The position numbers and the translations under genes were made by a program. A DNA stretch of 15,911 bases, from the NCBI GenBank assembly GCA_964236535.1, contig CAXSEF010000076.1:1-15911 (forward strand), in the 5' to 3' direction. Source of the stretch: CAXSEF01 sp964236535 (GTDB lineage Bacteria > Pseudomonadota > Alphaproteobacteria > Acetobacterales > Acetobacteraceae). The notes under the pieces were generated by a model. That model ran no database searches and was not told the origin of the DNA. It saw nothing but the letters and a program-made list of their open reading frames with translations. The stretch's first letter is position 1; each line of letters begins with the position of its first letter. Shown piece after piece: positions 1-5,733 of the stretch.

Positions 1-25
1 GAGGCAGAGCCTCTGGCCTTGCTTC
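1..25. repeat. Palindromic repeat element, copy A (cut by window edge)
   Basis: This is the end of an intergenic palindromic element. The bases GAGGCAGAGCCTCTGGCCTT match the end of copy D at 7851-7870 base for base. The stop codon of the regulator gene (26-28) lies directly against it, so the element occupies the space immediately downstream of that gene. The rest of the copy is outside the window. Confidence 0.75.
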
Positions 26-1423
26 CTACCGCCGCACCTTCGGCTCGAACCGATAAGGGCTGTCGCTGGTCGTCAGCGGGTCGAGCGCCAAGCGGTGCTC
101 CAGCGGCGGGAACGCCCTGCTGCGGCACCCCTCGCGCTCGCACAGCCGGCACGACAGCCCGATGCCCACGGTCGCGCGCTCGATATCCATCGCGTCGGTA
201 TAGACCAGGTCCGGCGCGTGCACGATGTCGCAGCCCATGGCGACGACGTGCACCGGCTGCGGCTCGCCCCAGACGGCGGCCGGCTTGGTGACGGTGCGGG
301 CGAAACACAGGAACGTGGCGCCGTCGAGCAGCTGCGCCGACTGCACCCGCATCGATCCTGGCGTCGCGAACGCCGCGTGCACCACCCAGCGCGAGCACGA
401 GCCGCCGAAGCGCGCGAACGGGAAGCCCGCCGCCGAGAACCGCTTGGTGACGTTGCCGGCCGGGTCGACGCGCAGGAAGAAGAACGGCACGCCGCGTGCA
501 CCGGGCCGCTGCAGCGTCGACAGCCGGTGGCAGGCCTGCTCGAAGCTGACCCCGAACCGCGCCGCCAGCGCCTCGACGTCGTGGCGCAGCCCGCGCGCGG
601 CCTCCAGGTACGGCAGGTAAGGCATCAGCACGCAGCCGGCGCCGTAGTTCAGCAGCGCGATGCGGATCAGCGCCGTCGCCTCCGGCGAGCTCGGCGCGAT
701 GATCCCGAGCTCCGCATCCACCGCCTCGCGCGCCTCCAGCAGCATCAGCTGGAACGCCATGTGGAACCCCCGGCTCTCGCGCGGCAGCTGCTCGGACAGC
801 GTCAGCGTGCGCGCGGCCGGATCGTAGCGGCGCAGCGCCCCCTGCAGCGGCGCCACCCGCACCGTCAGGCCGTGCGTGCGGCGCAGCCGCTCGGCGAGCG
901 CGTGGCTGGTCTCGGACGGGCTCGCCTGCAGCTCGACCCCCAGCCGTTCCGCGGCCGCCTCCATCATCGGGAAATGGTTGGCCCGTTCGTGGAACGCGTC
1001 GCGCGCCTCCTCGGTGGGCAGCAGGATGCGGCGCCCGGACGGCAGGGCGAGCCCGCTCGCGTCGTCGCGCGCCACCCGCCAGGCCCTGTACAGCGCCAGC
1101 ACCGCGCGTGCCGCACCCGGCGTGTTGGCCAGCGACTCGATCTCGGCCTCGTTGATCTGCTCGTTGCCGAGCAGCGGATCGGCGAACGCCTCGCGCAGCC
1201 CGGCCTCGATCTGGCGCTCCTGCGCCCCGGACAGCGCCGCGAGATCGACGCGCAGCACCTCGGCGAGCCTGATCAGCAGCGACGCGGTGATGTTGCGCTG
1301 GTCGTGCTCGATCAGGTTCAGGTAGCTCGCCGAGATGCCCAGACGAACCGCGAGGGCCTGCTGCGACATCTTCTGTTCAAGACGAAGACGCCGCACGGTG
1401 CGTCCGATGAGGGGGCGTGCCAT
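26..1423 (-). CDS. XRE-family short-chain fatty acyl transcriptional regulator (ScfR/RamB-like)
   Basis: Predicted cytoplasmic DNA-binding regulator of 465 residues, the usual size for the XRE + ImmA/IrrE-like + DUF2083 family (COG3800). The N-terminus (about residues 8-65) is a Cro/C1-type helix-turn-helix with the typical segment LGISASYLNLIEHDQRNIT. The middle resembles an ImmA/IrrE peptidase domain, but the place where a metal-binding HExxH is expected reads FHMAFQLMLLE, so it is probably a ligand-sensing rather than proteolytic domain. The C-terminus has the family cysteine motif C425-x2-C428-x4-C433 followed by RAFPP. Known relatives (RamB of actinobacteria, PccR of Rhodobacter) control glyoxylate-bypass or propionyl-CoA genes. 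The divergent neighbour is isocitrate lyase, so control of aceA and of itself is likely. The ATG at 1423 is the natural N-terminus (MARPLIGRTVRRLR). The exact acyl-CoA ligand cannot be read from sequence. Confidence 0.9.
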   Translation of the reverse strand: MARPLIGRTVRRLRLEQKMSQQALAVRLGISASYLNLIEHDQRNITASLLIRLAEVLRVDLAALSGAQERQIEAGLREAFADPLLGNEQINEAEIESLANTPGAARAVLALYRAWRVARDDASGLALPSGRRILLPTEEARDAFHERANHFPMMEAAAERLGVELQASPSETSHALAERLRRTHGLTVRVAPLQGALRRYDPAARTLTLSEQLPRESRGFHMAFQLMLLEAREAVDAELGIIAPSSPEATALIRIALLNYGAGCVLMPYLPYLEAARGLRHDVEALAARFGVSFEQACHRLSTLQRPGARGVPFFFLRVDPAGNVTKRFSAAGFPFARFGGSCSRWVVHAAFATPGSMRVQSAQLLDGATFLCFARTVTKPAAVWGEPQPVHVVAMGCDIVHAPDLVYTDAMDIERATVGIGLSCRLCEREGCRSRAFPPLEHRLALDPLTTSDSPYRFEPKVRR

Positions 1424-1441
1424 GGAGTTCAGTCTTTACAA

Positions 1442-1463
1442 CTTCACAAACGCGGCTGTGAAG
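1442..1463. promoter_or_regulatory. Candidate operator between regulator and aceA
   Basis: A perfect inverted repeat, CTTCACA (1442-1448) and TGTGAAG (1457-1463), with an 8-bp spacer. It begins 19 bp upstream of the regulator start and 124 bp upstream of the aceA start. The flanking string AACTTCACAAA (1440-1450) resembles the AACTTTGCAAA-type site I recall for RamB, differing at two positions. The dyad is seen directly. Its role as the ScfR-type binding site, and as an autoregulatory or aceA operator, is inference. Confidence 0.5.
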
Positions 1464-1523
1464 ACCCCAACCATATTGCGGCGCAGCATCGACGTCCGGT
1501 GATGTTCCTGCCGGACAGCAGTG

Positions 1524-1530
1524 TTAATTA
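1524..1530 (+). promoter_or_regulatory. Possible -10 region of the aceA promoter
   Basis: TTAATTA stands out as an AT-rich island in GC-rich sequence, 36 bp upstream of the aceA start. It would fit a -10 element or an unwinding region. I see no clear -35 partner, so this is only a candidate. Confidence 0.25.
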
Positions 1531-1565
1531 TTGACGGCACCGCAAACAGCAACGGAGTTCCCGAG

Positions 1566-2918
1566 ATGACACCGGCGACCACGCTCGACCCCGACGGACT
1601 CGCCGGCGCCCTGCCGGCCCACGACGCCTCGCGCTTCGAGGGCATCCGCCGCGACTACACCCCGGCCGAGGTCGCGCGCCTCGGCGGGTCGTTCCGCGTC
1701 GAGCACACGCTGGCCAGGATGGGTGCCGCGCGGCTTTGGGAGCTGCTGAAGACCGAGCCCTACGTGAACACGCTCGGCGCGCTGACCGGCAACCAGGCGA
1801 TGCAGCAGGTCAAGGCCGGCCTGCAGGCGATCTACCTGTCCGGCTGGCAGGTCGCGGGCGACGCCAACAGCAACGGCGAGATGTACCCCGACCAGTCGCT
1901 CTACCCGGTCGATTCGGTGCCGAAGGTCGTCACCCGGATCAACAACGCGCTGCGCCGCGCCGACCAGATCGCCCACCTCGAGGGTGACGACGGCCGGTAC
2001 TGGATGGCCCCGATCGTCGCCGACGCCGAGGCGGGCTTCGGCGGCGCGCTGAACGCCTTCGAGCTGATGCGGGCGATGATCCACGCCGGCGCCGCGGGCG
2101 TGCACTTCGAGGACCAGCTCGCGTCCGAGAAGAAGTGCGGCCATCTCGGCGGCAAGGTGCTGGTGCCGATCAGCCAGCACATCCGCACCCTGAACGCCGC
2201 CCGCCTCGCCGCCGACGTGGAGAACGTCCCGACGGTGCTGCTCTGCCGGACCGACGCGCACTCCGCGCAGCTGCTCACGGCCGACGTCGACGAGCGCGAC
2301 CGCCCGTTCATCACCGGCGAGCGGACCCCCGAGGGCTTCCACCGCATCAGGCCGGGCGTCGGCGTCGACTACGCGATCGCGCGCAGCCTGGCCTATGCGC
2401 CGTACTCCGACCTGCTGTGGTGGGAGACCAGCGAGCCCAGCCTCGACGAGGCGGAGCGCTTCGCCAGCGAGATCCACCGGCAGTTCCCGGGCAAGATGCT
2501 CGCCTACAACTGCTCGCCCTCGTTCAACTGGAAGAACAAGCTGCCGGAGGACAGGATCGCCGGCTTCCAGCAGGCGATCGGCGCGATGGGCTACAGGTTC
2601 CAGTTCGTGACCCTGGCCGGCTTCCACAGCCTGAACCACTCGATGTTCAAGCTGGCGAAGGGCTACAAGGAGCGCGGCATGGCGGCGTACTCGGAGCTGC
2701 AGCAGGCGGAGTTCGCCTCCGAGGTCGACGGCTACACGGCAACCCGCCACCAGCGCGAGGTCGGCACCGGCTGGTTCGATGCGGTCGCCACCGCGGCGGC
2801 CGGCGGCCGGTCCTCCACGACGGCGATGGCCGGCAGCACCGAGACGGAGCAGTTCCACCACGCGCACGCCGCCGTCCAGGTGCCGGGCCACAACTGGGGC
2901 TCGGAAGCGGCCGAGTAG
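1566..2918 (+). CDS. aceA: Isocitrate lyase
   Basis: Cleaves isocitrate to glyoxylate and succinate, the first committed step of the glyoxylate bypass, in the cytoplasm. The protein has 450 residues, close to other bacterial isocitrate lyases. Key motifs are visible: the metal-site region DAEAGFGG (153-160), the catalytic loop KKCGH (189-193) with nucleophilic Cys191 and His193, and the substrate-binding segment NCSPSFNWKNKL near residue 317. The start is the ATG at 1566, with GGAG at 1554-1557 eight bases upstream; the frame stays open for 15 more codons upstream, but that stretch lies before the ribosome site. It is monocistronic, divergent from a ScfR/RamB-type regulator, and followed by a strong hairpin. 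With acsA at 10729 it points to growth on acetate or other C2 sources. No malate synthase gene is in the window. Confidence 0.97.
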   Translation: MTPATTLDPDGLAGALPAHDASRFEGIRRDYTPAEVARLGGSFRVEHTLARMGAARLWELLKTEPYVNTLGALTGNQAMQQVKAGLQAIYLSGWQVAGDANSNGEMYPDQSLYPVDSVPKVVTRINNALRRADQIAHLEGDDGRYWMAPIVADAEAGFGGALNAFELMRAMIHAGAAGVHFEDQLASEKKCGHLGGKVLVPISQHIRTLNAARLAADVENVPTVLLCRTDAHSAQLLTADVDERDRPFITGERTPEGFHRIRPGVGVDYAIARSLAYAPYSDLLWWETSEPSLDEAERFASEIHRQFPGKMLAYNCSPSFNWKNKLPEDRIAGFQQAIGAMGYRFQFVTLAGFHSLNHSMFKLAKGYKERGMAAYSELQQAEFASEVDGYTATRHQREVGTGWFDAVATAAAGGRSSTTAMAGSTETEQFHHAHAAVQVPGHNWGSEAAE

Positions 2919-2944
2919 GCGGCACCAGGTTCAGGAGGGTGTCA

Positions 2945-3040
2945 GGCTATCCCCGGACCCGCCGAAGGCCCGAGGCCTTCGGCAACCCCTCCCCCCAGCA
3001 TCAAGATCCCAGACGCAGCCTCCGGCCTTGCCATGCCTGA
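2945..3040. repeat. Palindromic repeat element, variant copy B
   Basis: A diverged member of the intergenic repeat family filling most of the space between the convergent aceA and 68-residue membrane-protein genes. It holds CCCCGGACCCGCC followed by a hairpin, and ends with CCTCCGGCCTTGCC, like the ends of the other copies. The central part (CCCTCCCCCCAGCATCAAG) differs from the other copies. Confidence 0.55.
2961..2983. terminator. Strong hairpin downstream of aceA
   Basis: GCCGAAGGCC (2961-2970) and GGCCTTCGGC (2974-2983) form a perfect 10-bp stem with a 3-base loop, 43 bp after the aceA stop. There is no T-tract, so it is not a classical intrinsic terminator, but it could stop or protect transcripts from the two convergent genes. 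It is part of repeat copy B. Confidence 0.45.
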
Positions 3041-3060
3041 ACGCCCGGTGCCTGCCGGTC

Positions 3061-3267
3061 TCAGGCGTCGTCGGCCATCGGGTCCGGCGCCACGGCCAGC
3101 AGGGCGACCCCCAGCGGCAGCACGCTGAGCGCCATGGTCATCACCCCGGCCGGCCACCCGGAGTACAACGCCAGCACGCCCGATGCGAGCACCGCCGAGA
3201 CGCTGCCGGCACACAGCACCCCACGCCAGAGCCCGGGGGTCGTCGTCTCCTGGTGGATGTCGTCCAT
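3061..3267 (-). CDS. Small two-helix membrane protein, function unknown
   Basis: A 68-residue protein that I do not recognise. It has a short polar N-terminus (MDDIHQETTTPGLWRG), two hydrophobic stretches (about 17-37 and 40-60) joined by a tight SGWPAG turn, and an acidic tail ending PDPMADDA, so it is probably a helical hairpin in the inner membrane. The ATG at 3267 is preceded by AGGGGAG about 11 bases upstream, a good ribosome-binding site, which supports a real gene. It lies 86 bp downstream of the SDHAF4-like gene on the same strand and may be the last gene of the ccm-SDHAF4 transcript. It converges with aceA. A role in respiration would be a guess from position only. Confidence 0.6.
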   Translation of the reverse strand: MDDIHQETTTPGLWRGVLCAGSVSAVLASGVLALYSGWPAGVMTMALSVLPLGVALLAVAPDPMADDA

Positions 3268-3353
3268 GGTCCGCCGCTCCCCTTGTCCCGGCTCAGGGTT
3301 AGGGCGAAGCACCGAACAAACCGTTAACAGCCGCGGCATCGTCGCAGCCGCAG

Positions 3354-3656
3354 TCAGAAATCGATGCAGCGGCCCTTGTGCTCCCAGTCGCCGTAGCGCG
3401 TGGGCTCCTTGCCCTTCGGACCCCCGGTCTCTGCGGGCGCCCCCTTCGGCGCCGCCGGCCGGCCCGTCGGCTCGGCGCCGGGCGCCAGTGCGGGTGGGGT
3501 TGCGGGTGNNNNNNNNNNNNNNNNNNNNNNNNNNNNNNNNNNNNNNNNNNNNNNNNNNNNNNNNNNNNNNNNNNNNNNNNNNNNNNNNNNNNNNNNNNNN
3601 NNNNNNNNTGCGGGTGGGGTTGCGGGTGAACCGCCGTCGACTGGGTCCTGGGTCAT
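3354..3656 (-). CDS. DUF1674 / SDHAF4-like succinate dehydrogenase assembly factor (interrupted by N gap)
   Basis: The C-terminus, GKEPTRYGDWEHKGRCIDF, is the conserved signature of DUF1674, the family of SDHAF4/Sdh8, which in eukaryotes helps flavinated SdhA assemble into succinate dehydrogenase. The N-terminus is MTQDPVDGGS followed by a Pro/Ala/Thr-rich linker, as is common in this family. The coding sequence is broken by 100 N (3509-3608), flanked on both sides by the same 20 bp, which encode PATPPA in the same frame. If the two copies are one sequence, the protein is 60 residues, a normal family length. The ATG at 3656 is the only reasonable start; no strong ribosome-binding site is seen. 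It begins 57 bp downstream of ccmI on the same strand, so it may share that transcript. The family call is firm; bacterial function is inferred from the eukaryotic homologue. Confidence 0.85.
   Translation of the reverse strand: MTQDPVDGGSPATPPAXXXXXXXXXXXXXXXXXXXXXXXXXXXXXXXXXXPATPPALAPGAEPTGRPAAPKGAPAETGGPKGKEPTRYGDWEHKGRCIDF
3489..3628. repeat. Assembly gap flanked by identical 20-bp repeats
   Basis: Exactly 100 N (3509-3608), a conventional placeholder for unknown length. The 20 bases on the left (3489-3508, TGCGGGTGGGGTTGCGGGTG) are repeated exactly on the right (3609-3628). Within each flank TGCGGGTG recurs at a 12-bp period. The gap may therefore be an unmerged contig overlap of zero true length, or a short tandem array that the assembler could not cross. 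Confidence 0.9.
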
Positions 3657-3713
3657 ACCCGGGAAATCGGGCCGCCCGGTGCCGGCGCAAGGTCCGGCGA
3701 CGCCGCGCGCGGC

Positions 3714-4430
3714 TCAGTGATGCTCCGACTCCGCGAGGCGCTGCACCGCCAGCCCGTGCCACGGCGCGTCCGCCGGCTCCGCCGCCAGCGCCTGGCGGAA
3801 CAGCCCCGCAGACTCCGCATCCACCCGGCCCTGCGCCCGCGTCGTCGCCTCGGCGACCTCGAACGCCACCGTGGGGTCGAACCTGATGCCGAGCGCGCGC
3901 CGCCACGCCGCCGCCGCGTCGCCCCAGTGCCCGAGCGTCGCCTCCGACTGCCCCAGCAGCATCAGCCCCTGCCGCGCCTGGTCGGAGTTCGGCGCGAGCC
4001 GGGCGATGCTCTGCCGCAGCTCGCCCAGCAGCCGGTCGTCCTCCGCCAGCCGCCCGTTCGCCGCCGACAGCCGCGCGGCCAGCGGCGCCGCCGGCAGGTC
4101 CGGCCGGCCCGCCACCAGGTACAGCCCCACCGACAGCACCGGCACCAGCAGCATCGCCGCCAGCAGCGGCCCGCGCGACGCCCGCACCGGCGCCACGTCG
4201 TCGCGCGCCGCCTCCGCCAGCATCCGCCGCTGCACCTCCAGCCGCGCCAGCCCGTGGTCCGGCGCCGACAGCCGCCCCTCGCCGAGATCGCGGTCCAGCT
4301 CCACCAGCTGCGCGCGGTGCAGCGCCAGCGCCGGGTCGCGCCGGCCGCGCGCCGACACCGTGCCGCGCAGCACCCAGGCGACCGGCGCCAGCGCCAGCGC
4401 CGACAGGCCCAGGAACGCCAGCCAGACCAT
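3714..4430 (-). CDS. ccmI: Cytochrome c maturation protein CcmI
   Basis: Membrane-bound apocytochrome c chaperone of System I, which presents apocytochrome to the haem ligation complex. The 238-residue protein has the CcmI layout: a first membrane helix (about 3-21), a cytoplasmic loop with the typical segment LHRAQLVELDRDLGEGRLS (37-55), a second helix (about 88-107), then a periplasmic part with TPR-like helices (about 150-225, including GQSEATLGHWGDAAAAWRRAL). It is shorter than enteric CcmH/CcmI fusions and similar to short alphaproteobacterial CycH forms. The ATG at 4430 lies 31 bp after the ccmH stop and completes the ccmCDEFGHI run. The periplasmic domain is the least conserved part of the family, so the call rests on the N-terminal half and on context. 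Confidence 0.9.
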   Translation of the reverse strand: MVWLAFLGLSALALAPVAWVLRGTVSARGRRDPALALHRAQLVELDRDLGEGRLSAPDHGLARLEVQRRMLAEAARDDVAPVRASRGPLLAAMLLVPVLSVGLYLVAGRPDLPAAPLAARLSAANGRLAEDDRLLGELRQSIARLAPNSDQARQGLMLLGQSEATLGHWGDAAAAWRRALGIRFDPTVAFEVAEATTRAQGRVDAESAGLFRQALAAEPADAPWHGLAVQRLAESEHH

Positions 4431-4461
4431 CAGCCCGCCGACGCCCTGCCGAGGCGGCGCC

Positions 4462-5001
4462 TCACCGCCCGCCCAGCTCCGCCAGCCGCACCCGCTCCGC
4501 CTCGCTCAGCGGCGCCGGCCCCGCCGGCCGCCCCCGCCGCGCCAGCCCCGCCGCGCCCAGCCCCACGCCCAGCGCCAGCACCGGCGAGAACCACAGCAGC
4601 AGCGTCGACGCCCCCAGCGGCGGACTGAGCCGGACGAAGTTGCCGTAGCGCGCCACCATCCAGGCGACCACCTGCCGGTCGCTGTCGCCCGCCACCACGC
4701 GCTGCCGCACGATCGCGCGCAGGTCGCGGGCAAGACCCGCACCCGAATCCTCGATGCTCTCGTTCTGGCACACCAGGCAACGCAGCTGCGAGCCGATCCG
4801 CTCGGCGCGCGCCTCCTGCGCCGGGTCGCGCAGCATCTCCACCGGATCGCTCAGCGCCGACGCCGGCCCCGCAAGCAGCAGCAGCAGGGCCAGCACAAGT
4901 CCGGCCGCCCCCCCGAGCCTGGAACCGCCGGCCCGCCGGACCGCGCCCCCTCGCCCGGCCATCCCGACCGCCCGGCCACCCAGCACCCCCACCCGGCTCA
5001 T
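4462..5001 (-). CDS. ccmH: Cytochrome c maturation thiol oxidoreductase CcmH
   Basis: Periplasmic, membrane-anchored thioredoxin-like protein that reduces apocytochrome c haem-binding cysteines before ligation. The hallmark motif LRCLVCQN is present with Cys75 and Cys78. A hydrophobic signal segment spans about 34-48 and a C-terminal anchor about 132-153. The ATG at 5001 overlaps the ccmG stop (ATGA), which favours it, and gives 179 residues. This start leaves an unusually long, glycine- and arginine-rich stretch of about 33 residues ahead of the signal helix; Met14 (MAGRGG) would give a more typical leader. The remainder, with the segment QVVAWMVARYGNFVRLSPP, matches the family closely. Confidence 0.94.
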   Translation of the reverse strand: MSRVGVLGGRAVGMAGRGGAVRRAGGSRLGGAAGLVLALLLLLAGPASALSDPVEMLRDPAQEARAERIGSQLRCLVCQNESIEDSGAGLARDLRAIVRQRVVAGDSDRQVVAWMVARYGNFVRLSPPLGASTLLLWFSPVLALGVGLGAAGLARRGRPAGPAPLSEAERVRLAELGGR

Positions 5002-5573
5002 CCCAGCTTGCGCAGCAGCGGCAGCAGCTGCGCCCGCACCAGGTCCGGGTCGAGCGGCCCCGCCCAGTGCCACGCGACGATCCCCTGCCGGTCCACCAGG
5101 AAGCTCTCCGGCACCCCCGTCACCCCCCAGTCGATCGCCGTCCGCCCGTGCTCGTCCCGCGCCACCCGCGCATACGGGTTGCCGTTGTGGCGCAGGAAGT
5201 CGGTCGCGTTGTCGGCATGGTCCTCGTAGGCGATGCCCCAGATCGGCATCCCCACCTTGGCGAGCTGGGTCAGCATCGGCGCCTCCTGCACGCAGGGGAT
5301 GCACCACGACGCGAAGAAGTTCACCAGCAGCGGCCGCCCCGGCGCCGCAAGATCCGCACTCCCGAACCCCTGGCCAGGCCCCCCGTCCGGCAACGCCAGC
5401 GCCGGCAGGTCGAACGCCGGCGCCGGGTGGCCGAGGATCGGGCTCGGCACCCCGTGCGGGTCGAACGCGCCCGCCTTCATCCGCGACAGCATCGTCCAGA
5501 ACGCCACCCCGCCGGCGGCCGCGACCCCGAGCGGCGCCAGCAGCAAGGCGCGGCGGCGGTCGAGCGCGATCAT
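4998..5573 (-). CDS. ccmG: Thiol:disulfide interchange protein CcmG/DsbE
   Basis: Membrane-anchored periplasmic thioredoxin of cytochrome c maturation; it keeps the CcmH/apocytochrome thiols reduced. The 191-residue protein has an N-terminal anchor (about 9-30), the active-site motif FFASWCIPC with Cys91 and Cys94, the GIAYED segment and the cis-proline region GVPESFLVD. The ATG at 5573 (MIALDRRRAL) gives a normal N-terminus. The frame continues upstream, but only through repeat element C, so those residues are repeat-derived. No convincing ribosome-binding site precedes the start, because the repeat abuts it. The stop overlaps the ccmH start by 4 bp, implying translational coupling downstream. 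Confidence 0.95.
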   Translation of the reverse strand: MIALDRRRALLLAPLGVAAAGGVAFWTMLSRMKAGAFDPHGVPSPILGHPAPAFDLPALALPDGGPGQGFGSADLAAPGRPLLVNFFASWCIPCVQEAPMLTQLAKVGMPIWGIAYEDHADNATDFLRHNGNPYARVARDEHGRTAIDWGVTGVPESFLVDRQGIVAWHWAGPLDPDLVRAQLLPLLRKLG

Positions 5574-5576
5574 GCG

Positions 5577-5733
5577 AGCAGGCAAGGCCAGAGGCGCTGC
5601 CTCCGGGCTCCGCTCAAGGCCGAGCCTTGAGAATCCCTGTGACAAGCAAGATCTGCCTGCCTCGGGAATGGTGTCCGGAGGCCCCCGGCGTTTGGCGGGT
5701 CCGGGCAGAGCCCGGCCTTGCTTGCTGCCTGCC
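5577..5733. repeat. Palindromic repeat element, copy C (ccmF-ccmG junction)
   Basis: A full-length element of about 155 bp with inverted ends: GCAGGCAAGGCC on the left and GGCCTTGCTTGCTGCCTGCC on the right. It contains serial hairpins such as CTCAAGGC/GCCTTGAG and CCGGGC/GCCCGG. It fills the entire space between the ccmF stop (5734-5736) and the ccmG start (5573), leaving only a few bases either side. This looks like insertion into a formerly tight gene junction. Confidence 0.85.

Noticed and set aside
1524..2891. A 455-codon open frame antisense to aceA
   Set aside because: It mirrors aceA almost end to end and shows no recognisable motif.
3509..3608. Tandem array of a Pro-rich coding repeat spanning the gap
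   Set aside because: The N run gives no sequence. Identical flanks fit a contig overlap at least as well, so no array is claimed.
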